Source: Affinundibacterium amnicola (GTDB lineage: Bacteria; Pseudomonadota; Gammaproteobacteria; Burkholderiales; Burkholderiaceae_D). From it: 64,000 bases of DNA. Under the pieces are notes generated by a model that was not told where the DNA came from, made no database searches, and was given only the letters and a program-made list of their open reading frames with translations. Both the position numbers and the translations under genes were made by a program. The stretch is from the NCBI RefSeq assembly GCF_014284275.1, contig NZ_JACOFU010000005.1, positions 62,001 to 126,000 of the forward strand, read 5' to 3'. Positions 38,555 through 48,078 of this stretch are shown here, piece by piece. Positions within the stretch are counted from its first letter, which is position 1, and every line of letters starts with the position of its first letter.

Positions 38555-41449
38555 ATGAACGATATCATCCAGCGCATCGAACATTGTTCCCGACGGCATC
38601 CGCAATTGGCGATCAGATTGTTTCTCCACCTCGAACAACGCTCATACCAGGAAAAACGCTTGTCACAAGCATTGAACGCCTTAGCGCGTCGATTCTTTAT
38701 TTGTGAGCGCATGGGTACTGGTGCGGAACTCAATGATGCGCTGTATACCGGTTTACAAAGTGCAGAACAACAAGGCTTAACCTACCAGGCCGGACGCATC
38801 ATGCTATGTCTGGGACGCATTCGCTACACCCAAGGCATCTATAAAGAAGCGATCTATTTTTGGACCCGCTGCATCGATCTGTGCAAAATCACCCACGACA
38901 CCGAAGTCTTGATTGAAGCCCGTATCGGTCTAGGACAAATTTATGATGCAATGGGTGACTGGGAAACTGGTGCACGCTTTCACCAACATGCGGGTGACTT
39001 GCTCGACACATTTGACCGTCCCTACTTAAAAAGTAAGCAGGCAATCAACCTCGGTGTAAACTGCATGCAATTAGGACAGCTCGCCCAAGCAAAACAATTA
39101 TTTCAATCGGCAATTGAACATGCACAGCGCGGCAACATCGCTGAATATGTAGCAGAAGCACATTGGTATCTAGGAACACTAGCGCAACAAGAAGGCGAGC
39201 TTTCCTCTGCCTCAGACACAGTCGGGCTGGCAATCAGATTGGCGCAGGCCTGTAATTATCCTTGGCTAATCAGCGCTGCATCAAATACGCTGGGTGAAAT
39301 TCTGATTGCACAAGGCGCAGAACGACAAGCCATCGAAGTCTATTTACAAGCCTTGCAATACGCAGAAAAAATTGGATCACGCCAACAAGCTGCAACTTGT
39401 CATCAAGCGCTCTCCTCACTCTACGAAACGATAGGCGAAGCACAATTTGCATTGAACTACGCGCGCAGTCATCATCTGATCATCAAGGAAATCAACGGAC
39501 TTAGCGTCATTGACCAATTTAGTGAGCTACGCGAATATGATTTATCCAAAAAACCACCCGTAGAACTATTACTCGATTTGTCTTCGAATAGCCAACTCGA
39601 AAATAGGAATTTGGCCGAGGCTTTAAGTTATGTCTGTCAGGAAGCGCTAAAAATTCTGGAAGTCGATACAGTTTGCCTATGGCTCAAAGAAAAACATCAG
39701 TTACGCTGCGAGATGATCGCTGGCGAACAAAATGTTGGTTTTGGGATTGGAAAAATCTTACGGCAACAAGATTTTCTTAAATATTCACAAGTGATCCAGA
39801 ATTTACATGCGCCAATCGCGACGCATGATTTACGCATTCACCCAGCAGCAGGTGAAATTGCTGCGCTTTATCTGCCTGTCAATCTGTGCTCCTTATTAGA
39901 AATATCCGTACGCTTACACGGTAATCAAATTGGCGTCATCAGCTTTGGCAAAGCTGGACAAAGAAAAAATTGGCGACGCGAAGATCTGTTATTTGGCAGT
40001 CATATTGCCAACTTGATTCAACAAATACTTAGTCTGGATGAACATAGAAAGGCTCAGAGTCGTTTAGAAAATCGCGTTGCCGAACGCACGCAAGAATTAC
40101 AAGAACGTACAGAGCTTTTGCGTACCGCGCATCAAAATATTTTCATCCTCAGCGAAATAGGCAGAGAAATCACCTCTCAACTAGATCGTGAAAGCATCAT
40201 TCACACTTTGTATCAACATGTGCATAAGCTGATGCCTGCTGAGTTTTTGTCGGTGGGCATTTATCAAGCGGAACAAGAACTAATTGATTTTCCCTGCAAT
40301 ATTTTGCACGGCAAAAATCTATTACCTTACCAACGTAATTTACAAGACCCTGATTTGCTCTCGGTCTGGTGTGTACAACACAAGAAAGCCATTTACATCA
40401 ACGATGTGCATGAAGATTATTTGCACTACATCGGTATTGAAGGCTTGGAAAAATTGTTTGCGGAAGAGTCTCTGAACAATAAGGAAGTCAGCTTCGCGCC
40501 ACTTTCCATCATCTATGTCCCCTTAATCGTCAAGGATCGATTGCTTGGCTTGCTCTCCATGCAAAGTGAACATCGCAATGCGTTTGAACGTATGCACGTC
40601 GACATGTTGACGACACTCGCGGCCTATACTGCCGTCGCGTTTGACAACGCCGATACATACCAGCAATTGTCTTCGGCACAGCAGCTTTTAATGTCGAAAG
40701 AAAAACTAGCCGCATTAGGCGCATTGGTGGCCGGCATTGCGCATGAAATCAATACCCCACTCGGTAATTGCTTATTGACCGCAACGACCTTGAAAGAAAG
40801 CTCAGGTAAATTTATTCGTCAATACACCGAGGGGCAATTAAAGCGCTCCGATTTCACGCATTTCACGAGTGTTTTGAATGAAGCAAACGATATGTTGATG
40901 CGCAATTTGCTCAACGCGAGTGATTTAGTGAGCAGCTTTAAACAAGTGTCCGTAGATCAAACTAGTCAACAACGTCGTTCATTTAATTTGCTCAAGACCA
41001 GCCAAGAAATCGTACGCACGATGCAAAGCCGGATCAATAAACAAAATCATCAATTGATGATTGATATTCCCGAACAAATCGTGATTGATAGCTATCCCGG
41101 CCCTTATGGACAAGTGATTACCAATTTCATTAATAATGCATTGCTACATGGTTTCGAAGATCGTGATGCCGGCATCATGCGTTTAAGTGCAGAGCAAACT
41201 GATCGCAAGCACATCAAAATTTGTTTTAGCGATAACGGCAATGGTATTCGTGAAGAACATTTACGACGGGTGTTTGATCCTTTCTTCACAACAAAGTTGG
41301 GACATGGCGGCAGCGGTTTAGGTTTGAACATCGTACACAATATCGTGACAGATTTATTAGGCGGTACGATTAGCGTGGACAGCAAATTCGGTGAGGGAAC
41401 CAAGATCACACTACATTTACCAGTTCATCTACCAATGCGCGCGGATTGA
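38555..41449 (+). CDS. TPR-GAF-GAF soluble histidine kinase
   Basis: The first ~330 of 964 residues are TPR-like helical repeats ('YKEAIYFWTRCIDLCKITHD', 'GDWETGARFHQHAGDLL', 'GQLAQAKQLFQSAIEHA'). A GAF-like domain (~345-490), a coiled coil, a second GAF (~530-710), a HisKA box ('VAGIAHEINTPLGN') and a HATPase domain ('DNGNGIREEHLRRVFDPFFTTKLGHGGSGLGL' region) follow. No membrane segment is evident, so it is cytoplasmic. The C-terminal half is strikingly like the kinase at the window start, with the sensor replaced. It is divergent from alkA, and no response regulator is adjacent. Confidence 0.88.
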   Translation: MNDIIQRIEHCSRRHPQLAIRLFLHLEQRSYQEKRLSQALNALARRFFICERMGTGAELNDALYTGLQSAEQQGLTYQAGRIMLCLGRIRYTQGIYKEAIYFWTRCIDLCKITHDTEVLIEARIGLGQIYDAMGDWETGARFHQHAGDLLDTFDRPYLKSKQAINLGVNCMQLGQLAQAKQLFQSAIEHAQRGNIAEYVAEAHWYLGTLAQQEGELSSASDTVGLAIRLAQACNYPWLISAASNTLGEILIAQGAERQAIEVYLQALQYAEKIGSRQQAATCHQALSSLYETIGEAQFALNYARSHHLIIKEINGLSVIDQFSELREYDLSKKPPVELLLDLSSNSQLENRNLAEALSYVCQEALKILEVDTVCLWLKEKHQLRCEMIAGEQNVGFGIGKILRQQDFLKYSQVIQNLHAPIATHDLRIHPAAGEIAALYLPVNLCSLLEISVRLHGNQIGVISFGKAGQRKNWRREDLLFGSHIANLIQQILSLDEHRKAQSRLENRVAERTQELQERTELLRTAHQNIFILSEIGREITSQLDRESIIHTLYQHVHKLMPAEFLSVGIYQAEQELIDFPCNILHGKNLLPYQRNLQDPDLLSVWCVQHKKAIYINDVHEDYLHYIGIEGLEKLFAEESLNNKEVSFAPLSIIYVPLIVKDRLLGLLSMQSEHRNAFERMHVDMLTTLAAYTAVAFDNADTYQQLSSAQQLLMSKEKLAALGALVAGIAHEINTPLGNCLLTATTLKESSGKFIRQYTEGQLKRSDFTHFTSVLNEANDMLMRNLLNASDLVSSFKQVSVDQTSQQRRSFNLLKTSQEIVRTMQSRINKQNHQLMIDIPEQIVIDSYPGPYGQVITNFINNALLHGFEDRDAGIMRLSAEQTDRKHIKICFSDNGNGIREEHLRRVFDPFFTTKLGHGGSGLGLNIVHNIVTDLLGGTISVDSKFGEGTKITLHLPVHLPMRAD

Positions 41450-41451
41450 GC

Positions 41452-41484
41452 AAAAAAAAACGCCTCCCAAACTACTGAGAGGCG
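41452..41484 (-). terminator. Terminator of the torF-glnK-amtB operon
   Basis: CGCCTC (41461-41466) pairs with GAGGCG (41479-41484). On the minus strand it is followed by nine T residues (41452-41460), about 90 bp after the amtB stop. Confidence 0.85.
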
Positions 41485-41576
41485 CGAAGTCCCACCAAGA
41501 AACTGTACGAATTTACTTATTTTTCAAGCAAATCACTGCATGAAGATTCAAATTAAGAATCAGCTTACGAGTGAGC

Positions 41577-43154
41577 TTAAGAGTGGTATGCAGACTCACC
41601 GTGGCTAGTGATATCCAAGCCTTCACGTTCTTCATCTTCTGCAACACGTAAGCCGATCACCAGATCAACCAATTTGTAAGCGATCACAGAAACCACGGCT
41701 GACCAGAGAATAGTGACGCCGACCGCTGTTGCCTGGGTCGTGACCTGACCAACGATGCTGTACGCGTCTGCCGACATTTTATTGGCAACATAATCAAAAA
41801 TGCCTTGACCGCCCAACGATGGTGACGCAAATACGCCAGTCAATAAAGCACCTAAGATACCGCCAACACCATGAACACCGAACACGTCAAGAGAGTCATC
41901 AGCACCTAGCATACGTTTAAGACCGTTCACACCCCACAAGCAAACGATACCTGAAGCCAAACCGATCAGTAAGCCGCCCATAGGTCCAACGAAACCACAC
42001 GCAGGTGTAATCGCCACCAATCCAGCCACAGCACCAGAAGCAGCACCTAACATGGATGGCTTACCTTTGCTCATCCACTCGCCGAATACCCAGGAAACCG
42101 TTGCAGCAGCAGTTGCCAGCAAAGTATTCACGAAGGCCAATGCGGCAATATCATTTGCTTCATAAGCAGAACCCGCATTAAAACCAAACCAGCCCACCCA
42201 CAGCAATGATGCACCAATCATGGTCATCGTTAAGGAGTGTGGTGCCATCGCTTCTTTGCCGTAGCCAACCCGTTTGCCAATCATGAAAGCGCCCACCAAA
42301 CCAGCAACCGCCGCATTGATATGCACCACGGTACCACCAGCGAAATCTAATGCCCCCATTTGGAACAAGAAGCCCGCTTTTGCTGTTTCTGTCGCCAAGC
42401 TTGCGGCATCTTTAATCGCGTCAGGACCAGTCCAGAACCACACCATGTGTGCGATCGGTAAGTAACTGAAAGTGAACCAGATAACGACAAACGCCAAGAC
42501 AGCTTTGAATTTTGCACGTTCAGCAAAAGCACCAATAATTAAAGCGCAAGTGATTGCCGCAAAAGTCGCTTGGAATGCCACAAAGACGAATTCAGGTAAC
42601 ACCACACCTTTGGTGAAAGTCGCTGCTGTCGTGAAACTCGCCTGCACTGGATCCCAAATTCCTTGCAACAGAACGCGATCAAATTTTCCGATAAAGCGAC
42701 TGCCTTCGGTGAACGCTAGGGAGTAACCGTAAATACACCAAAGCACAATGATCACAGAAAAAATCATGAACACCTGTAATAAAACAGAGAGCATATTTTT
42801 GGCACGGACCAGACCACCATAAAACAGCGCCAAGCCTGGAATCGCCATCATTGTGACCAGTAAAGTCGCCACTAACATCCACGCGGTATCGCCTTTATTC
42901 GCGGTTGGAGCAGGTGCTGCTGCGGCTGGTGCGGCTTCTGCCACGACAGGAGCTGCACTGGTACCACTTGCAGCAACGGGCTCAGTAGTCGTCGTTGCAC
43001 TCGCGGTCGATGCAGCAGCAACTTCTGCGACTGCCGATGCAACGCTCGCAGCAGCACTGGCGCTAGCCGCCAGATCTTCGGTGTTTGCCCAAACAGTTTG
43101 TGCCATCGCCATCACGCAAACCAAGGCGACAAGAGATTTCAATAGTTTTTTCAT
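41577..43154 (-). CDS. amtB: Ammonium transporter AmtB with Ala-rich N-terminal extension
   Basis: The signal peptide (MKKLLKSLVALVCVMAMAQTVWA) is followed by an unusual ~65-residue Ala/Ser/Thr/Pro-rich segment before the first membrane helix. The eleven-helix Amt core follows, with 'PGLALFYGGLVRAKNMLSV', 'FEFAFAATFAA'-type helices, the twin-His region 'DFAGGTVVHINAAVAGLV' and 'DVFGVHGVGGILGALLTG'. AmtB conducts ammonium or ammonia across the inner membrane and is blocked by GlnK. It is the last gene of a torF-like/glnK/amtB operon. Confidence 0.95.
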   Translation of the reverse strand: MKKLLKSLVALVCVMAMAQTVWANTEDLAASASAAASVASAVAEVAAASTASATTTTEPVAASGTSAAPVVAEAAPAAAAPAPTANKGDTAWMLVATLLVTMMAIPGLALFYGGLVRAKNMLSVLLQVFMIFSVIIVLWCIYGYSLAFTEGSRFIGKFDRVLLQGIWDPVQASFTTAATFTKGVVLPEFVFVAFQATFAAITCALIIGAFAERAKFKAVLAFVVIWFTFSYLPIAHMVWFWTGPDAIKDAASLATETAKAGFLFQMGALDFAGGTVVHINAAVAGLVGAFMIGKRVGYGKEAMAPHSLTMTMIGASLLWVGWFGFNAGSAYEANDIAALAFVNTLLATAAATVSWVFGEWMSKGKPSMLGAASGAVAGLVAITPACGFVGPMGGLLIGLASGIVCLWGVNGLKRMLGADDSLDVFGVHGVGGILGALLTGVFASPSLGGQGIFDYVANKMSADAYSIVGQVTTQATAVGVTILWSAVVSVIAYKLVDLVIGLRVAEDEEREGLDITSHGESAYHS

Positions 43155-43170
43155 TTTCTACGCTCGCCGA

Positions 43171-43527
<357 letters not shown>

Positions 43528-43556
43528 TTAGTTTGGTCTGAAGTGTGGTCTAAAGA

Positions 43557-44315
43557 TCAGAATGCTTTCACTGCAGAGAGGACTAAACCGGTTTTGCCAG
43601 TAAATTTGCCTGCTGGAGTGTAGTAATACTTAACGTCAGTGCTGGTACCAATGACAGCTAAGCTAAAATTAACGCCGACCAATTCTTTGGTGACGCCGAG
43701 TTTCCAATCGTTGTACGAATAGGAGGAATTATTTTTGATCGTTTGACGGCCGTAATGCAGGTTGAAGGTGTAGCCCTCACCCATATCTAAATTGGCACCC
43801 AAATCCAGATAGCCACTATTTTTGCTATCAACAAAGCCGAATAAGTTCGTCACGGAATGCGAGTATTTTGCATACACCGGACCAGTACTAATTTGACCGT
43901 AAATTTCTGTCGTATTGGCATCCGCGAAACCAGCAACATTTTTCAATCCATTACTTGGATAAACATAAGACAGAACACCAACGTCGTAGCTAATATCTGC
44001 GGTGATGGAACCACGCTTGCCAGCATACAAATCCATTTCGATTTCACCGCTACCACCAGCATCCTTAGTCCATTTAATGGTAGACAACCACGTGCCGGCA
44101 TAAAAACCGTGAGTGTTATTGACATAATCTGCACCGCCTTGCAATGCAGGTTTCAAACGTGATTGAGAAATTCCACGATAGCGATAATCGCTCACTGCAC
44201 CTAAGTTGAAACTTACTTCATGCTCTGGTTTTGCTTCTTGAGCCGACACATTGCTAGCGAATAAACCACTAACAAAACAACTACTCATTGCTGCGCAGAA
44301 TAAAATCTTTTTCAT
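43557..44315 (-). CDS. TorF-family putative outer-membrane porin
   Basis: A signal peptide (MKKILFCAAMSSCFVSGLFASNVSAQ) leads into a beta-barrel protein of the Gcw_chp/TorF family: 'SFNLGAVSDYRYRGISQSRLKPALQGGADYV' region, alternating aromatic strands and a C-terminal strand ending in Phe ('GKTGLVLSAVKAF'). It is the first gene of the glnK-amtB operon, so it may let nitrogen compounds across the outer membrane under nitrogen limitation (inference). AAGGA precedes the ATG. Confidence 0.85.
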   Translation of the reverse strand: MKKILFCAAMSSCFVSGLFASNVSAQEAKPEHEVSFNLGAVSDYRYRGISQSRLKPALQGGADYVNNTHGFYAGTWLSTIKWTKDAGGSGEIEMDLYAGKRGSITADISYDVGVLSYVYPSNGLKNVAGFADANTTEIYGQISTGPVYAKYSHSVTNLFGFVDSKNSGYLDLGANLDMGEGYTFNLHYGRQTIKNNSSYSYNDWKLGVTKELVGVNFSLAVIGTSTDVKYYYTPAGKFTGKTGLVLSAVKAF

Positions 44316-44407
44316 GGCATTTCCTTCTTTCGTTAATATGGCGTTTGTTGGCTTTAATTTCAGTTTTAAAAATTAGTGGCGCAAAATCAGTTGCTTTACC
44401 ACCTACT

Positions 44408-44423
44408 AGCAGAACTCGTGCCA
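44408..44423 (-). promoter_or_regulatory. Sigma-54 promoter of the torF-glnK-amtB operon
   Basis: On the minus strand TGGCACGAGTTCTGCT matches the RpoN -24/-12 consensus TGGCACG-N4-TTGCW with one mismatch (C for the first T of TTGC) and exact spacing. It lies 93 bp before the TorF start, as expected for an NtrC/RpoN-controlled nitrogen operon. A dyad just upstream (about 44431-44453, GCGGTGC...GCACGGC) could bind a regulator but is not a classic NtrC site. Confidence 0.7.
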
Positions 44424-44733
44424 GCTTTATTGCGGTGCGCAAAAAGCACGGCAAACCGAGGGAAAGGACGCAATACCACTTTGGGTTTAACTCGGAAACA
44501 GACTAGATAGACGTGTTTTCACTGTGAAAATTGGTTTTTCTGTCGAATTCCAAATTTTCTTCGATGACGTAAATTATTTGCAATTATTTATATTAATTTT
44601 TAATTTCTCGCACTAAAATGACGCAAAATCATTTTGAGAAAAATCTATAATGCACCGGAAAAGCACTTTTCTATTTTTCCATCTACCGTTTGCCGGACAC
44701 ACAGGCTTACCAAATCACATTAGGACATTTCTC

Positions 44734-44976
44734 ATGGAACCGAATCAATTTTTCAACGATATGCAAACCAAGATGCAGCAGGCTTTGGAAAACTCGCCTG
44801 CGAAGGATATTGAAAAGAATCTAAAAGCAATGATGTCACAAGGTTTTGCCAAGCTTGATTTGGTCACCCGTGAAGAATTTGATATCCAAGCTCAGGTTTT
44901 AGCAAAAACACGCAGCAAGCTCGAAGCCCTAGAGTTAAGAATTGCTGAATTAGAGGCGCAGTTACGAGACCAATAG
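44734..44976 (+). CDS. ubiK: Ubiquinone biosynthesis accessory factor UbiK (BMFP family)
   Basis: I take the ATG at 44734 ('MEPNQFFNDMQTKMQQAL'), where the family begins; an upstream frame adds unrelated sequence. The 80-residue protein has 'FAKLDLVTREEFDIQAQVL' and a C-terminal coiled coil ('LEALELRIAELEAQL'), the BMFP signature. UbiK assists the Ubi complex and binds lipids. It is 37 bp upstream of comM. Confidence 0.88.
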   Translation: MEPNQFFNDMQTKMQQALENSPAKDIEKNLKAMMSQGFAKLDLVTREEFDIQAQVLAKTRSKLEALELRIAELEAQLRDQ

Positions 44977-45013
44977 CATCATCAGCGTCTCTATTTTTAG
45001 GTGAATAGACAGG

Positions 45014-45886
45014 ATGGCACTTGCAGTTCTTAAAAGTCGCGCCTTAAATGGCATGGATGCACCAGAAGTTACGGTCGAAGTTCATCTGGCAAATGGACTT
45101 CCTGCTTTTACCATAGTCGGCTTACCTGAAACAGAAGTCAAAGAATCAAAAGACCGAGTGCGAGCAGCCTTACAAAATGCGCGCTTTGATTTTCCTGCCC
45201 AGCGCATTACCGTCAATTTAGCGCCGGCAGATTTACCTAAAGAATCGGGGCGTTTTGATCTGCCAATCGCCTTAGGAATTTTGGCGGCATCTGGCCAAAT
45301 CCCAGCCGACGCTTTAGATCAGTATGAATTCGCCGGAGAGTTATCACTCTCGGGCGAATTAAGACCCATACGTGGCGCACTTGCGATGACATTTGCGATT
45401 TGTCAGAGTGCACAACGCCAACAAACAGATGCCCGCGCTTTTATACTTCCTAAAGAAAATGCAGAAGAAGCGGCATTGGTCAGCGAAGCCCGCATTTTTC
45501 CCGCGGAATCTTTACTTCAAGTTTGCGCGCATTTCGCAGCGATCGATCCAGATTCGAAAATAACTGCGCATCAAAGCCGTCCACACAGCGAGCGCATTAC
45601 TTATCCCGATTTTAGCGACGTCAAAGCACAGACTCAGGCCAAACGCGCGCTTGAGGTTGCTGCCGCTGGACGTCATAGCGTCTTACTGATTGGTCCGCCA
45701 GGTACAGGAAAATCGATGCTGGCAAGTCGCTTTCCTGGAATCCTACCTGGCATGACAGACCAGGAAGCACTGGAATCAGCGGCAGTTCAATCGCTCAGCA
45801 ATGGCTTTCATCTGACAAAATGGAAGCAACGTCCCTATAGAAATCCACACCACACTGCTTCTGCGGTTGCCTTGGTTGGAGGAGGG
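45014..45886 (+). pseudogene. comM: comM (YifB) interrupted by a mobile island; 5' part only
   Basis: The N-terminal 291 codons encode the ComM Lon-like domain ('MALAVLKSRALNGMDAPEV', 'VKESKDRVRAALQNA', 'RFDLPIALGILAASGQI') and the AAA+ Walker A ('LIGPPGTGKSMLASRFPGIL'), then 'RNPHHTASAVALVGGG', after which the family normally continues with Walker B and the rest of ~500 residues. At 45887 the sequence switches to TGTAAAAATTAG, giving an early stop. ComM is a branch-migration helicase for natural transformation, so transformability should be reduced. comM is a known target of AbaR/Tni-type islands in Acinetobacter. Confidence 0.93.
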
Positions 45887-45960
45887 TGTAAAAATTAGAA
45901 TTATTTGAGAATAACAACAATAAATGAGACTAATTAAAAATAAATGAGAATAAGAAAATC
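45887..45960 (+). repeat. Transposon left-end sequence, type 1 (TGTAAAAATT...)
   Basis: The end starts TGTAAAAATT and holds three direct repeats: TTTGAGAATAA (45904), AAATGAGACTAA (45922) and AAATGAGAATAA (45942), 19-20 bp apart, followed by AAGAAAATCTACG. Such spaced repeats are typical of TnsB/TniA transposase binding sites. GAGGG (45882-45886) is the predicted 5-bp target duplication. Confidence 0.7.
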
Positions 45961-46210
45961 TACGATTCTTAAGTTGCAGTTGACCAATTAAGAAACTCAT
46001 TGAAGTAGTTATTTCCTGACCTAAAGATTTGCGTACAAAATTAAGGAATGTTCGCGATTTTTAAGATAGACGATGTCTACGGAATTAGGGGGAAGTCCAT
46101 ATTGCAGGCAATAATTAGGGCGAGAACAATGAGACCGAATGGCAAAATCGAAAAAGACTCTTTGACTTTTTAGCTTGTTGTTAAACATCCTTGCGAAAAC
46201 CTCTTTTATA

Positions 46211-46240
46211 GAATAAACTTCCTATACAGGAAATTTATTC
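46211..46240. promoter_or_regulatory. 30-bp palindromic operator before the XRE gene
   Basis: GAATAAACTTCCTAT and TACAGGAAATTTATTC form a near-perfect dyad (outer GAATAAA/TTTATTC, inner TTCCT/AGGAA) about 17 bp before the XRE start. Its place and symmetry suggest autorepression. Confidence 0.65.
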
Positions 46241-46256
46241 ATATAGGAGAAATAAA

Positions 46257-46907
46257 ATGAGCGAACAACATACACTTGGTAAAATACTACGAAAATTACG
46301 CATCGATCTCGGTTTTTCTGCCGAAGATATTTCAGGCTTGATTGGAGTTACCACTCGTATGATTTCTGCGTGGGAATCCGATGCATACCCGATGCCATAT
46401 GAACGCATGGAACTTCTTTTAATGAAGATTGAGCGTAAAGTACCCGAAGGCGGTTTAGTTATCGTACATGACGTCAACCGACATACAGTCATTGATGTCG
46501 TTACTGAAGGTAATTTTGCTGGCTTTAGTCTGAATCCCGATAATGCGACTATTAAGTCACTGGCCATCGATCGCCGTACAGGTCGCCCTTATATCCATGA
46601 AACAACGTTTAATATTGAAGGAAACGAACATGTAGTGGAAGTTGGGTTCAAATGGAAACGAAATCTATTGCTAAACTTTCAATCTGAGTTCGGTGCAGAA
46701 CTGGATCGGTCAATGATTGCTGTGATTGAATCGATAATAAGACTGGTTAAAGATGCAGAACATTGCAATCCGACATTGCGTCAATTGAAAGATCAAATCG
46801 AGCACGCATCAAACGGTTACTATTCCGCTAAAACGCCAGAAGAACGTAACGCTTATCAACTTGAACAGGACAAAGCAGTTAAGGATTTGCTCAAAATGGT
46901 TAATTAA
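46257..46907 (+). CDS. XRE-family transcriptional regulator, first gene of the island
   Basis: An N-terminal HTH ('LGKILRKLRIDLGFSAEDISGLIG', 'RMISAWESDAYPMPYERMELLL') is followed by ~150 residues without a recognised fold, ending in a charged helix. ATAGGAG lies before the ATG and a 30-bp palindrome just upstream. It is convergent with the CBASS operon and could be either a master regulator of the island or an antitoxin-like protein; neither is proved. Confidence 0.75.
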   Translation: MSEQHTLGKILRKLRIDLGFSAEDISGLIGVTTRMISAWESDAYPMPYERMELLLMKIERKVPEGGLVIVHDVNRHTVIDVVTEGNFAGFSLNPDNATIKSLAIDRRTGRPYIHETTFNIEGNEHVVEVGFKWKRNLLLNFQSEFGAELDRSMIAVIESIIRLVKDAEHCNPTLRQLKDQIEHASNGYYSAKTPEERNAYQLEQDKAVKDLLKMVN

Positions 46908-47196
46908 ACATTACATTACTGCAACTTCTTCATTTTGACAACAACTCCTTTATTTTCTGAAGTAGGGATTTGATACGGATACGCCCACAAGTAAGCTGGC
47001 TGCGAAGATTAAAATAAACGAAAATATTTGTAATTTTCTGCTTTGTCATCAGTTATGCACGATACTCATTTGACGGAATCGAAGCAATTCACAGTGTTAC
47101 CGTCTCTTGTTTCGGTGGGTAAGGAGCTTCCTCAAATTAATCTTTAGATCCACTGTACTGTAATGATGATACCTATATTTTTCGGAGATCGTTAGG

Positions 47197-47976
47197 TCAA
47201 ATACTGGCCAAACTTTTCTTTATTTTTTCCCATTCGAGCGAGAGACACGGATTCATTTTTTCGAACACGCTACCTGACTGCAAGATACCACAAAGCGTCT
47301 TACCAGTTTCATATTCACCAAATAGATCAATTGCATGCACTTGGATAAGTGCATTTTTTGGATGAACAGAAATTAATGAAATCATTTTTTGAAACAACTT
47401 TTCTGCGCGATTTCTCAGCCATTCCATTCTGATCCATTTTGAAATGATAGTTTCGCTAAATAAAAGGTGAACACATATGATTGTCCAATCAAGTGTTCCT
47501 TCCCTATAAAAGACTAGCAATGAAAATACACCGGCGCAGAGGAGGACTTTTGCACGCTCAAGTGCCAACATCTTTAATAGAATTGATTTGCTAAAAAACG
47601 CGTTTTCTAAGACACACAAGATAAGACGTCGATAAGGTTCTTTTTCTTCATTGTTGTAATAGCCGACGGTACGTTCATGGGTAAGTTCAATGTTGAAGAC
47701 ATTAGATAAAAAGTCCTTTCTCCTCGCATCTTCCGCCCTTGGAAAAAAATACAGGCGAATGAATATACCAAGTCCAAAAAACACAATGCCGACGATCTCG
47801 AAAACATGCTGAAAAAACTGCGAAACAGAAGGATGCGCTTTTTTGTCAACAATCAAAACAGCGATCGATAAACAGACACCGACGTAAAATATACCATCTG
47901 AAATTTTCTCGGCCAATTCTAATGGTCGATAGTGGTTTTCCCGAATGGGATCTTCACGTTTAACTGTATTACTCAT
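47197..47976 (-). CDS. CBASS effector with S-4TM membrane domain
   Basis: I start at the ATG at 47974-47976 (AGGTGG 7 nt upstream) rather than 20 codons earlier. The 259-residue protein has four hydrophobic segments (~26-44, ~55-78, ~150-168, ~175-195) and, between the second and third, the S-4TM pattern 'RAEDARRKDFLSNVF', 'HERTVGYYNNEE', 'LENAFFSKSIL'. S-4TM proteins are known CBASS effectors predicted to break the inner membrane once a cyclic nucleotide binds, killing the infected cell. It is the third gene of the operon, 103 bp after the E2 gene. Confidence 0.88.
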   Translation of the reverse strand: MSNTVKREDPIRENHYRPLELAEKISDGIFYVGVCLSIAVLIVDKKAHPSVSQFFQHVFEIVGIVFFGLGIFIRLYFFPRAEDARRKDFLSNVFNIELTHERTVGYYNNEEKEPYRRLILCVLENAFFSKSILLKMLALERAKVLLCAGVFSLLVFYREGTLDWTIICVHLLFSETIISKWIRMEWLRNRAEKLFQKMISLISVHPKNALIQVHAIDLFGEYETGKTLCGILQSGSVFEKMNPCLSLEWEKIKKSLASI

Positions 47977-48078
47977 ATTTGACCACCTATAAATTTGAAA
48001 GTGAAGTTCTCTAATGATTTTGATGCCAGATGGCACTCATATCTAGCTGAATATTAAGACCATATCTTTAGTTAAAGC

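Noticed and set aside
44431-44453. NtrC binding site upstream of the sigma-54 promoter
   Set aside because: The dyad has its half-sites in the opposite order to the NtrC consensus and lies too close to the -24 box; kept only as a possible regulator site.
46908-47196. Possible small gene between XRE and CBASS effector
   Set aside because: No frame with a start, ribosome site and reasonable length on either strand.
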